64,000 nt of DNA, from assembly GCA_013416395.1 (NCBI GenBank), contig JACCEP010000002.1:682001-746000 (forward strand), read 5' to 3'. Shown here in pieces: positions 1-7,586 of this stretch. Within the stretch, counting starts at the first letter, position 1. Every line of letters begins with the position of its first letter. Origin of the DNA: Alcaligenaceae bacterium. Lineage in GTDB: Bacteria; Pseudomonadota; Gammaproteobacteria; Burkholderiales; Burkholderiaceae_B. Made by a program: the position numbers and the translations under genes. Below the pieces are notes generated by a model. It was not told the DNA's origin. It was given only the letters and a program-made list of their open reading frames with translations, and made no database searches.

Positions 1-428
1 AACTTGCTGAACGCGGCACTGGGCGGCGTAAACGTTATCAGGCCTTTCAGGTACAACATGTAGTCGGTACCGGCATGATTGGGGTATTGCTGCTGGAAGC
101 GGTCTATGGCAGCAAGGGCCTGTTCGGGTTCGTCATCTTTCCAGTTGACGTAAGCCTGATCAATAAGTGCCTGCTGGGCGTAGCCCCCAAAGGGGTAGCG
201 CGCCTCAACGGCTTCCAGCCGGCTTCGGGCCTCTTTCCAGTTGCCTGCGCTCATGTTTTCACGGGCATCCTGGTACAGGCGTTCGGCACTCCAGCCTGCG
301 GTTGTGTCCTGTTCTGGCTTGATGGAACCGCAGCCCGTAACGAGCAAGACAGCGATGAGCCCGAGGACGGCGCAACATAGGCGCACGAAACCGGGATGGC
401 GGAACGTATATAGGTCGGTACGAGTCAC
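1..428 (-). CDS. bamD: Outer membrane protein assembly factor BamD (partial)
   Basis: This is the N-terminal part of BamD, the TPR lipoprotein that works with BamA to insert beta-barrel proteins into the outer membrane; the 3' end lies outside the window. The minus-strand translation starts at a GTG (428) preceded by AAGGA at good spacing. A hydrophobic stretch ending in LVTGCGS gives a lipobox. TPR-like helices follow, with the family-typical text YPFGGYAQQALIDQAY and LAAIDRFQQQYP. An in-frame GTG at 386 is a weaker alternative start. It diverges from rluD, as is usual for this pair in Burkholderiales. Confidence in the family is high; only the exact start is uncertain. Confidence 0.9.
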   Translation of the reverse strand, partial: MTRTDLYTFRHPGFVRLCCAVLGLIAVLLVTGCGSIKPEQDTTAGWSAERLYQDARENMSAGNWKEARSRLEAVEARYPFGGYAQQALIDQAYVNWKDDEPEQALAAIDRFQQQYPNHAGTDYMLYLKGLITFTPPSAAFSK

Positions 429-478
429 AAAAGCATCCTTGGTGTTAGCATTGCAGGCTGATTATATGATTTGTCGCC

Positions 479-1465
479 ATGCCTGACACAGATATCACTA
501 AAGAAAGTTATTTGCATGCTCCTGACGAGGCACAAACGCCTGGTGAGCCGCTGCATTTTCGTCTTCCAATAAGTGCCCGGGCCGAGCGGCTCGACAAGGT
601 GCTGGCCGTTCTTTTGCCCGAGCATTCACGCAGTCGCCTGCAAGGGTGGATCGAAGGCGGGCATGTGCTGGTAAACGACAGTCCGGGGCGTAACAAGCAA
701 CTGACCTACCCTGGTGATGTGCTACTAATCTGGCCGCAGCTGCCGCCCGAATCGCAGGCATTCATCCCTGAAGACATTGCGTTCGAGGTCGTGGCCCAGA
801 GCCCTGACTGGGTTGTGATCAACAAGCCTGCAGGGCTGGTGACACATCCTGGCGCAGGCAATTGGCACGGCACACTACTCAACGGTCTGCTGTTTCGGTT
901 TCCAGAGCTCGCCTGCGTGGCCCGGGCCGGCATCGTGCATAGGCTTGACAAAGACACTTCAGGTCTGCTCGTGGTGGCCCGGCACGAACGCGCGCAAACG
1001 CATCTGGTGCGGCAACTTCAGGCACGTAGTGTCAGCCGCCAGTACCTGGCTCTGGTTCATGGCCAGCTGTCAGGGGCGGGCACGGTCACGAGCGAAATAG
1101 GCCGCGATGCCAGAGTGCCTGTTCGTATGACGGTTGACAGGCCAGTCGCACCCAAAGCGGCCATTACGCATTATGTTGCGAACCGATCGGGAGTGCTCGG
1201 AGATGGCGTAATGGTTACCGAGGTGGCGTGTCGGCTCGAGACCGGCCGCACGCATCAGATTCGCGTGCACCTGGCCAGCATCCGCCATCCGCTTGTCGCC
1301 GATGTGTTGTATGGTGGGCGAGAGGCTGGTGGGGCGCACCGCCAACTGCTGCATGCACGGGCCCTGGCCTTTGATGATCCGTCCACGGGTCAGCGTATCA
1401 GCTTCGAGGCTGCGCTGGCCGATGATTTTCAGCATGTACTTGATGAGGTGTTATGGAAAGCCTGA
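479..1465 (+). CDS. rluD: 23S rRNA pseudouridine synthase RluD
   Basis: This 328-residue enzyme belongs to the RluA/RluD family, which converts uridines of helix 69 of 23S rRNA (1911/1915/1917 in E. coli) to pseudouridine. An S4 RNA-binding domain covers about residues 32-85. The catalytic motif HRLDKDTSG starts at residue 154, making Asp157 the nucleophile. A late GRTHQIRVHL segment is typical of the RluA branch. The ATG lies 51 bases from the bamD start on the opposite strand, so the two share a short divergent promoter region. pgeF follows 57 bases downstream, the bamD<>rluD-pgeF order known from many proteobacteria. The assignment to RluD rather than RluC rests on this neighbourhood. Confidence 0.93.
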   Translation: MPDTDITKESYLHAPDEAQTPGEPLHFRLPISARAERLDKVLAVLLPEHSRSRLQGWIEGGHVLVNDSPGRNKQLTYPGDVLLIWPQLPPESQAFIPEDIAFEVVAQSPDWVVINKPAGLVTHPGAGNWHGTLLNGLLFRFPELACVARAGIVHRLDKDTSGLLVVARHERAQTHLVRQLQARSVSRQYLALVHGQLSGAGTVTSEIGRDARVPVRMTVDRPVAPKAAITHYVANRSGVLGDGVMVTEVACRLETGRTHQIRVHLASIRHPLVADVLYGGREAGGAHRQLLHARALAFDDPSTGQRISFEAALADDFQHVLDEVLWKA

Positions 1466-1522
1466 CCACACCTGTGTGCAGACCTCGTCCGTCAAGACGT
1501 AGTTGGGCAAGGAGGCAATCTT

Positions 1523-2428
1523 TTGAAGCCTAAGGCTTGTTTGCAACAGGGCGATGATACGGCCATGCGGGCGGAAGTCGATGTTAAAGCCCAAGAGCTT
1601 GCCGTCGTATCTGGCCTGCCCTGGCGGGGCGTTCACTATTTCTGTACCACCCGGCAGGGCGGTGGCAGTGCCCATACCTGGGCGTCGCTAAACCTGGGGT
1701 TGCATACAGGTGATGACCCGAAGCAGGTCGCCTTCAATCGGCAAAAGCTTCGTAGCAAGCTGCCCGGTGAGCCTGTGTGGTTGCGACAAGTACATGGTAG
1801 CGATGTGTTCGATGCCGATCGTGGTGTGGTAATGACCGCCAGAGGCGGTGAGTTTGTCAGCGACCTACCGTCGGGCGAGCTTGACGCTCGCGATGCGTGT
1901 GACGCAAACGCCGGCATGCCCGAGGCGACGGTGCCTGAGGCCGATGCCGCGATTACCTTGCAGCCCGAAAACGTGTTGGCCATTATGACGGCCGACTGTC
2001 TGCCTGTTGTGCTGGCTAGTGCAGACGGCACAGCGCTGGGTGTGGCGCATGCCGGGTGGCGAGGGCTTGCACAGGGTGTGCTCGAAAACACGTTGGCTGC
2101 GTTGCGCCAGCGTCGGCCCGACGTAAACGTGTGGCGAGCCTGGGTTGGCCCCGGCATTAACCAGGCTCATTTTGAGGTGGGTGACGAGGTTTACCAGGCT
2201 TTTGTAGCGCACGATGCAGCAAGCGCACTTTATTTTGTCAGCAAAGATGATGGGCGCAAATGGCTGGCCGACTTGCCGTCCCTGGCGCGGCATAAGCTGG
2301 CGAAAGCGGGCGTCAGCCATATCGAGTTAAGTGGCGAGTGCACATATGCCAGGCCCGAGTTGTATTTTTCGTATCGCCGCGATGGGGTTACGGGTCGCCT
2401 GGCCACGTTGGCGTGGCTGTCTCAATGA
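1523..2428 (+). CDS. pgeF: Peptidoglycan editing factor PgeF (YfiH, laccase-domain family)
   Basis: This 301-residue protein belongs to the YfiH/PgeF (Cu-oxidase_4) family, which keeps wrong amino acids out of peptidoglycan precursors in E. coli; relatives also act as purine nucleoside phosphorylases. The family signatures TADCLPV and HAGWRG are clear and carry the metal-binding Cys and His. The TTG start is favoured because AAGGAGG lies seven bases upstream; the next ATG (1565) has no such site. The protein is longer than the usual 240-260 residues because of an acidic, Ala/Asp-rich insert at about residues 105-140, just before the metal-site motif. It follows rluD and is probably cotranscribed. 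Confidence 0.9.
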   Translation: MKPKACLQQGDDTAMRAEVDVKAQELAVVSGLPWRGVHYFCTTRQGGGSAHTWASLNLGLHTGDDPKQVAFNRQKLRSKLPGEPVWLRQVHGSDVFDADRGVVMTARGGEFVSDLPSGELDARDACDANAGMPEATVPEADAAITLQPENVLAIMTADCLPVVLASADGTALGVAHAGWRGLAQGVLENTLAALRQRRPDVNVWRAWVGPGINQAHFEVGDEVYQAFVAHDAASALYFVSKDDGRKWLADLPSLARHKLAKAGVSHIELSGECTYARPELYFSYRRDGVTGRLATLAWLSQ

Positions 2429-2473
2429 TGCGTTGATGCAGGCATTTTTTCTGAGGGTAGCGACTTACCCTGA

Positions 2474-2508
2474 TTGACAGTTTTTTGTTTGGTCGACAAG
2501 ATGAATCC
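2474..2508 (+). promoter_or_regulatory. Possible promoter of phaC
   Basis: A perfect TTGACA (2474-2479) is followed 17 bases later by a poor -10 hexamer (CAAGAT, 2497-2502). It lies 22 bases ahead of the phaC start. The -35 is good but the -10 matches at only three positions, so this is a weak prediction. Confidence 0.3.
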
Positions 2509-2529
2509 CACATGTAGGCTTTGTAACAG

Positions 2530-4173
2530 GTGTCTGAATTGAACGCTCCTTCGTCATCCAAATGGCCAGCTCCCGTCGCGATCGCGCCGGACCTTCTTGC
2601 AGAAATTCAGGCAGAGTTCTCGCGAGAGTGGCTGCGTATTGTTACGGCTGCCCAACATGGGCAACTTACCGCGCCCAAAGACCGCCGCTTTCGCAGCGAG
2701 GCGTGGTCTGCCAGTCCGGCGCACGCTTTTAATGCGCACGTTTATCTGCTGTCTGCCAAAGTGGTTGATCAGCTTGTCGATGCCGCCCAGGTTAGTGACG
2801 CCTTGCGCAATCGTCTGCGGTTTTCGACCATGCAGTGGGTTGAAGCCATGTCGCCAGCCAATTATTTTGCCACCAACCCTGATGCGCAACAGACGATGAT
2901 AGACAGCAAGGGCGAGTCGCTGCTAAAAGGCATGCGCAACCTGCTGCAAGACATACAAAAAGGCAGGATGACGCAAACGGACGAGTCTGGTTTCGAGCTC
3001 GGGAAAAATGTGGCAACCACCGAGGGTGCTGTCATTTACCAGAATGCGCTGTTCCAGCTTATTCAATATGCCCCGCTTACCGACAAGGTTCACCAGAAGC
3101 CGTTGCTGGTTGTGCCTCCGTGCATCAACAAGTTTTATATTCTTGATCTTCAGGCCAGCAATTCGTTTGTGCGGCACGCCGTGGCCGCCGGGTTTACCGT
3201 CATGCTGGTTTCGTGGCGCAATCCGCTTGAAGCCGATACAGACGGTATCGACAGCGCAACCTGGGCCGATTACCTACAAGACGGGGTACTTGAGGCGATC
3301 AAAGTTACTAGCACGGTTACCCGGCAAAAGCAGATCAATGCGCTGGGCTTTTGTGTGGGGGGTACGCTACTTGCATCTGCACTCGCGCTGGCACATGCGC
3401 AAGGCAATGATCCCGTAAGCTCACTCACCTTGCTCACCACGCTGCTCGATTTCGAAGAAACGGGCGTGTTAGACGTGTTTGTCGATGAGGCGCATGCGCA
3501 GACACGTGAGCAGCAACTGGGTGACGGCGGTCTGTTGTCGGCACGCGAGCTGGGCACAACCTTTTCGTTCTTGCGTCCTGGTGAGCTGGTCTGGAATTAC
3601 GTCGAAGGTAACTACCTCAAAGGTGAAATTCCTCGAGCGTTTGATCTGCTGTACTGGAACTCTGACGGTACCAACCTGCCAGGCCCGTTCTTTACCTGGT
3701 ATTTTCGCAATACCTACCTCGAAAACAATCTCAAGCACCCTGGCCGAGTCAAGGTGGATAGCTACCCGCTGGATCTGGGTTCTCTGACCATGCCCACATT
3801 TATTTACGGGTCACGTGAAGATCATATTGTGCCGTGGCATTCGGCATATGCCAGCACAAAATTGCTGCGCGGACCCATGCGATTTGTGTTGGGTGCGTCG
3901 GGCCATATCGCGGGTGTCATCAACCCGTCAGCCAGCGGTCGTCGCAGTTACTGGTCGAATGGCGTTGACTGTGCCTGTTCCGATATGCCTGCACAGCCAG
4001 ACGCCTGGCTGCAGGGGGCGCAAGAGCATTCGGGCAGTTGGTGGCCAGAGTGGCTTGAATGGCTGGCAGTGCAGTCGGGGCCGCAGGTAAAGGCGCGCAC
4101 ACGGTTGGGTAATGCCCGACATACGCCGATTGAAGAAGCGCCTGGGGCTTATGTAAAAACCCGGGCGGTGTAG
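2530..4173 (+). CDS. phaC: Class I polyhydroxyalkanoate synthase PhaC
   Basis: PhaC polymerises (R)-3-hydroxyacyl-CoA into polyhydroxyalkanoate at the granule surface. This 547-residue protein has an N-terminal PhaC_N domain and a C-terminal alpha/beta-hydrolase domain. The lipase-like box GFCVGG holds the catalytic Cys275. Asp431 (in SREDHIVPW) and His459 (in GHIAGVINP) complete the triad. The length and single-subunit form fit class I enzymes, which prefer short-chain monomers such as 3-hydroxybutyrate. A GTG start is used without an obvious strong ribosome binding site. phaB follows after 68 bases and phaR after that, so monomer supply, polymerisation and regulation are together; the thiolase gene phaA is not in the window. 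Confidence 0.95.
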   Translation: MSELNAPSSSKWPAPVAIAPDLLAEIQAEFSREWLRIVTAAQHGQLTAPKDRRFRSEAWSASPAHAFNAHVYLLSAKVVDQLVDAAQVSDALRNRLRFSTMQWVEAMSPANYFATNPDAQQTMIDSKGESLLKGMRNLLQDIQKGRMTQTDESGFELGKNVATTEGAVIYQNALFQLIQYAPLTDKVHQKPLLVVPPCINKFYILDLQASNSFVRHAVAAGFTVMLVSWRNPLEADTDGIDSATWADYLQDGVLEAIKVTSTVTRQKQINALGFCVGGTLLASALALAHAQGNDPVSSLTLLTTLLDFEETGVLDVFVDEAHAQTREQQLGDGGLLSARELGTTFSFLRPGELVWNYVEGNYLKGEIPRAFDLLYWNSDGTNLPGPFFTWYFRNTYLENNLKHPGRVKVDSYPLDLGSLTMPTFIYGSREDHIVPWHSAYASTKLLRGPMRFVLGASGHIAGVINPSASGRRSYWSNGVDCACSDMPAQPDAWLQGAQEHSGSWWPEWLEWLAVQSGPQVKARTRLGNARHTPIEEAPGAYVKTRAV

Positions 4174-4241
4174 TGCTAACGAGCACGTTCTGCATTGTTA
4201 CGGTGTGGCGACAGGCGTGATCGTAAAATAAGGAGATAAAA

Positions 4242-4979
4242 ATGACTGGCAAATTGGCTTATGTAACAGGTGGAATGGGGGGCATTGGCACCGCTATCTG
4301 CCAGACGCTCGCACAAGAGGGCTTTAATGTGGTGGCTGGCTGCGGCCCCAGCCGTGATTTTAAAAAGTGGCTTGATGAGCAAAGTGCTCTGGGCTACAAA
4401 TTTCATGCATCAGTGGGTAATGTGTCTGACTGGGACTCAACGCACGAGGCGTTCAACAAGATTCGTGACGAACTGGGGCCGGTTGATGTTCTGGTCAACA
4501 ACGCAGGCATCACGCGTGACGGGCTGTTTCGCAAAATGAGCCACGAAGACTGGCGCGCCGTAATTGATACCAACCTCAATAGCCTGTTCAATGTGACCAA
4601 GCAGGTCATTGAAGATATGTCCAGCCGCCAGTGGGGGCGTATTATTAATATCAGTTCGGTAAATGGTCAGAAAGGCCAGTTTGGCCAGGTCAATTACTCA
4701 ACCGCTAAAGCTGGTATCCACGGCTTTACCATGGCGCTGGCGCAAGAAGTTGCCAGCAAGGGGGTAACCGTTAACACCATTTCACCGGGGTATATTGGTA
4801 CCGACATGGTTCGAGCCATACGTCCTGACGTGCTTGAAAAAATTGTGGCGACCATTCCTGTAAAACGTTTGGGTACGCCCGAAGAAATCGGTTCTATGGT
4901 TGCATGGCTGGCGTCGGATGGTGCTGGCTTTGCGACGGGGGCTGATTTTTCATTAAATGGTGGCCTGCACATGGGCTAG
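4242..4979 (+). CDS. phaB: Acetoacetyl-CoA reductase PhaB
   Basis: PhaB is an NADPH-dependent short-chain dehydrogenase that reduces acetoacetyl-CoA to (R)-3-hydroxybutyryl-CoA for PhaC. The 245-residue protein has the N-terminal Rossmann motif TGGMGGIG, the NNAG motif, Ser in NISSVNGQKGQFGQVNYS, and the catalytic YSTAK pair (Tyr and Lys four apart). The NGQKGQFGQ segment is typical of PhaB rather than FabG. The ATG has an AAGGAG site at good spacing. Its place directly behind phaC confirms the role. Confidence 0.95.
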   Translation: MTGKLAYVTGGMGGIGTAICQTLAQEGFNVVAGCGPSRDFKKWLDEQSALGYKFHASVGNVSDWDSTHEAFNKIRDELGPVDVLVNNAGITRDGLFRKMSHEDWRAVIDTNLNSLFNVTKQVIEDMSSRQWGRIINISSVNGQKGQFGQVNYSTAKAGIHGFTMALAQEVASKGVTVNTISPGYIGTDMVRAIRPDVLEKIVATIPVKRLGTPEEIGSMVAWLASDGAGFATGADFSLNGGLHMG

Positions 4980-5023
4980 GTGTATTACCCGGCTTCAATG
5001 TTAGCTGCGCAGTACCGCGCAAA

Positions 5024-5079
5024 CCTCGTCCTTCGGGGCGAGGTCGGCCCAGGCAGGCAACTGCCGGGCTCAGGTTTTT
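5024..5079 (+). terminator. Two tetraloop hairpins after phaB, the second terminator-like
   Basis: Hairpin 1 (5024-5043) has an 8-pair stem closed by a UUCG loop. Hairpin 2 (5047-5069) is GC-rich with a GCAA loop and one bulged A, and five T residues follow at 5075-5079. Hairpin 2 plus the T-run looks like a rho-independent terminator for phaCB, or an attenuator ahead of phaR. Confidence 0.55.
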
Positions 5080-5158
5080 CCAAATCGTGGTGGAGGATCT
5101 CATGCCGTCAGGCCAGAGTTCTCCACCCTTCTGCTTTTACTTATGTTTGGCCAATGCT

Positions 5159-5728
5159 ATGACCCAATCTGAAGAACCCAGCACGCAACCCCGCCTGATC
5201 AAAAAATACCCTAACAGGCGCCTGTATGACACGCATACCAGCGCGTACATAACGCTAGTCGATGTCAAGCAACTCGTGCTCGATACTGCAGTATTTCAGG
5301 TGGTCGATGCGAAGTCGGGCGAAGACCTGACCCGAAGTATCTTGTTACAAATAATTCTCGATGAAGAGAGTGGTGGCATGCCTATGTTTTCTGCAACGGC
5401 ATTGTCGCAAATCATACGTTTTTATGGTCATGCCATGCAGGGGGTGATGGGCACCTACCTTGAAAAAAACATACAGGCTTTCATGGATATTCAGGATCGC
5501 ATGGCCGAGCAGTCAAAAGGAATGTACGGCAACCAGTTTGGCCCGGAGGCCTGGACGCAGTTTATGAACGTGCAGGCACCGATGCTGCAAAACATGATGA
5601 GCAATTACGTAGATCAGAGTAAAAATTTGTTTGTGCAAATGCAAGATCAAATGCAGGATCAAACGCGTTCTATGTTCTCGGCGTTTCCCTTTAAACCGCC
5701 AGTACCCCCTTCTGATAAAGATAAATAA
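5159..5728 (+). CDS. phaR: Polyhydroxyalkanoate synthesis repressor PhaR
   Basis: PhaR binds DNA and PHB granules and represses phasin (phaP) and its own gene until polymer accumulates. The N-terminal PHB/PHA accumulation regulator domain is unmistakable (LIKKYPNRRLYDTHTSAYIT), followed by two PHB_acc repeats and a Gln/Met-rich C-terminal helix with the MQDQMQDQ text. From 5159 the protein is 189 residues and its N-terminus resembles the family. An in-frame ATG at 5102 has a better ribosome site (GGAGGA, but only four bases away) and would add 19 hydrophobic residues. The gene follows phaC-phaB behind a terminator-like hairpin, so it may have separate expression. Confidence 0.9.
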   Translation: MTQSEEPSTQPRLIKKYPNRRLYDTHTSAYITLVDVKQLVLDTAVFQVVDAKSGEDLTRSILLQIILDEESGGMPMFSATALSQIIRFYGHAMQGVMGTYLEKNIQAFMDIQDRMAEQSKGMYGNQFGPEAWTQFMNVQAPMLQNMMSNYVDQSKNLFVQMQDQMQDQTRSMFSAFPFKPPVPPSDKDK

Positions 5729-5729
5729 A

Positions 5730-5769
5730 CCGGAATCGTACTCATTGCATCAACGAGTACGATAACCGG
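5730..5769 (+). terminator. Stem-loop downstream of phaR
   Basis: A nine-base perfect stem (5735-5743 with 5755-5763) is extended by CCGG/CCGG flanks (5730-5733 and 5766-5769) and has an 11-base loop. It begins just after the phaR stop. There is no T-run, so it may be an mRNA end-stabilising hairpin or a factor-dependent terminator. Confidence 0.45.
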
Positions 5770-5804
5770 CTGCATTCAGATTGCTGTAAGAGACCCTACC
5801 TCAT

Positions 5805-5823
5805 AATAATGAGAATTAATTCT
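5805..5823 (+). promoter_or_regulatory. Putative Fur box upstream of ftrA
   Basis: The segment AATAATGAGAATTAATTCT matches about 12 of 19 positions of the classical Fur consensus and contains a perfect 12-base palindrome (AGAATTAATTCT). It sits 19 bases before the chosen ftrA start in front of an iron-uptake operon, which makes Fur control likely. Known Bordetella ftrABCD is Fur-regulated; here it is inferred. Confidence 0.6.
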
Positions 5824-5841
5824 ATTGTGGGGTGTGCGGGT

Positions 5842-6378
5842 ATGTACAAGCATTTATCAATTCTGGTGCTGGGCACCGCGCTGGCCTTTCCGGCACTTGC
5901 CCTTGAATACCCTATTGGTGAGCCGTCTGAGCAGGGCGGGCTTGAAGTTGCCGCTGTCTACCTGCAACCGGTCGAAATGGATCCACCCGGCATGATGCGC
6001 GATGCCAAAGATTCAGACATTCACCTCGAAGCTGACATACACGCCCTGGCCGATAACCCCAACGGTTTGCCCGAAGGTGCATGGGCCCCGTATTTAAATG
6101 TTCGCTACACCCTTCAGAAGGTGGGCAGCGATAAGGTGTTGCAGGGTGATCTTATGCCTATGGTCGCTAACGACGGCCCGCATTATGGCGATAACGTCAA
6201 ACTAGAAGGCCCAGGCAAGTACAAGCTCAAGTTTGAGGTTGCTTCGCCTGAGGCAAATAAAATGAACCATTTTGGCCGTCATATTGACAAGGAGACCGGC
6301 GTAGAACCGTGGTTTAAACCTTTCACTGTTGACTATGAATTTGTGTTTGCAGGCACCGGCAAGAAAGGCGGTTATTGA
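5842..6378 (+). CDS. ftrA: Periplasmic iron-binding protein FtrA (P19/Tpd family)
   Basis: This is a P19/Tp34-type periplasmic protein that binds iron and copper and works with an Ftr1 permease. The 178-residue product has a signal peptide (about residues 1-21, cleaved after ALA) and an immunoglobulin-like body. Met and His residues likely to be metal ligands occur in EMDPPGMM, DIHLEADIHA, DGPHYGDN and HFGRHID. An upstream in-frame ATG (5809) lies inside the Fur box, so the start at 5842, directly before the signal peptide, is preferred. It is the first gene of a tight four-gene operon, matching Bordetella ftrABCD, which imports ferrous iron at low pH. Confidence 0.88.
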   Translation: MYKHLSILVLGTALAFPALALEYPIGEPSEQGGLEVAAVYLQPVEMDPPGMMRDAKDSDIHLEADIHALADNPNGLPEGAWAPYLNVRYTLQKVGSDKVLQGDLMPMVANDGPHYGDNVKLEGPGKYKLKFEVASPEANKMNHFGRHIDKETGVEPWFKPFTVDYEFVFAGTGKKGGY

Positions 6379-6719
6379 TGATGTCATGGGTACGTGGCCT
6401 GGTTGTGATCGTGCTGGGGGTCGCCACCGCAGTGGCGTCTGCCGCCGAGTTGCCAACCTTCACGCTGGTGTTCAAGCCAGATGGCAGTTTTGAGCCTCAA
6501 CGGCTCGAAGTGCCAGCGGGCAAGTTCAAAATTGAGCTGATCAACGAGAGTGACCAACCGGTTGAGTTCGAAAGCCTGCCCTTGCGCAAAGAAAAGGTAC
6601 TTGGGCCTGGTGTGCGTTCATTCGTGGTGATCACCATATCTCGTCCAGGCGAGTACCCATTCTTTGATGATTTTCATCAAGACGTCAAGGGCACGCTTGT
6701 TGTGCTGCCCAAACCCTAG
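6378..6719 (+). CDS. ftrB: Periplasmic cupredoxin-like protein FtrB
   Basis: A 113-residue exported cupredoxin-domain protein with a signal peptide ending near residue 23 and a beta-sandwich body ending in GEYPFFDDFHQDVKG. In the Bordetella/Brucella Ftr systems the cupredoxin partner is thought to oxidise ferrous iron before transport by FtrC. The start codon overlaps the ftrA stop (TGATGATG), so translation is coupled. The classical type 1 copper set is incomplete: the His of FHQD is visible but no Cys is present, so copper binding of an atypical kind, or none, is possible. Confidence 0.8.
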   Translation: MMSWVRGLVVIVLGVATAVASAAELPTFTLVFKPDGSFEPQRLEVPAGKFKIELINESDQPVEFESLPLRKEKVLGPGVRSFVVITISRPGEYPFFDDFHQDVKGTLVVLPKP

Positions 6720-6733
6720 CTGTACAGGTTGCT

Positions 6734-7582
6734 ATGGATCAGGTCGCATTTATCGTCTGGCGGGAAAGCGTAGAAGCCCTGCTGGTCGTTGGCATTCTTT
6801 ATACGTGGTTGCGGGCGAGTCCGCGAGGGCGCCGCGGGCTGCCGTGGCTGTGGGGCGGGGTATTTGCCGGTCTCGCGGTTGCGGGCATGCTTGCGCTGGT
6901 GTTGCTGGGCGTGGCTCAATGGCTGACCGACGAAGGGCAGGAGTGGTTTCAGGCCGGCATGGCGCTGGTCGCAGCCGTGCTGGTGGTGCAAATGGTGTAC
7001 TGGATGAAATGTCACGGTGCCAGCCTCAAGAAAACATTGCAGCATGGTGTTGATCACGAGATGGCGCGGGACAATTGGTGGGGTGTGTTTGCGCTTGTCG
7101 CCATTGCCGTAGCCCGCGAGGGCAGCGAAACCGTGGTGTTCCTTTATGGCACAGTGATGGCGGGCATAGCACGAGGCTCGGGCTGGGGCCTGGCCTTGGC
7201 AGGTGTGGTTGGTTTCCTGGCGGCATTGTTTTCCTTCTGGCTGTTGCAGCTTGGCGGCAAACTCATTACCTGGCGGCGCTTCTTTGCCTTTACCCAGGTG
7301 GTTCTGTTGTTGTTGGCAAGTTCGCTGTTAATTTCGGGCACCGATCACCTTATTTCGCTTGGGGTCATGCCCACGCTCATTGACCCCATATGGGACAGTT
7401 CGTGGCTGCTTGATACCACGGGGGGTATCGGCAAGGTGCTGGCCAGTTACGCGGGCTATCGTGCTTACCCGGCGTTGTCTCAAGTCGTGGTGTGGGTGCT
7501 CTACTGGCTGGTGGTCTGGTCTTTGCTCAGGCGAGCAGACCATGTCGCTACACGTACGAGGCTGGCCGCAAGGCTGGCTTGA
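6734..7582 (+). CDS. ftrC: High-affinity iron permease FtrC (FTR1 family)
   Basis: This 282-residue, seven-helix inner membrane protein belongs to the OFeT/FTR1 family. The two iron-passage motifs REXXE are present as RESVE (residues 10-14) and REGSE (residues 128-132). A histidine/lysine-rich cytoplasmic loop lies between them. The gene starts 14 bases after ftrB and ends four bases before ftrD. Within the operon it is the channel that moves iron delivered by FtrA/FtrB into the cytoplasm. Confidence 0.93.
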   Translation: MDQVAFIVWRESVEALLVVGILYTWLRASPRGRRGLPWLWGGVFAGLAVAGMLALVLLGVAQWLTDEGQEWFQAGMALVAAVLVVQMVYWMKCHGASLKKTLQHGVDHEMARDNWWGVFALVAIAVAREGSETVVFLYGTVMAGIARGSGWGLALAGVVGFLAALFSFWLLQLGGKLITWRRFFAFTQVVLLLLASSLLISGTDHLISLGVMPTLIDPIWDSSWLLDTTGGIGKVLASYAGYRAYPALSQVVVWVLYWLVVWSLLRRADHVATRTRLAARLA

Positions 7583-7586
7583 ATCC

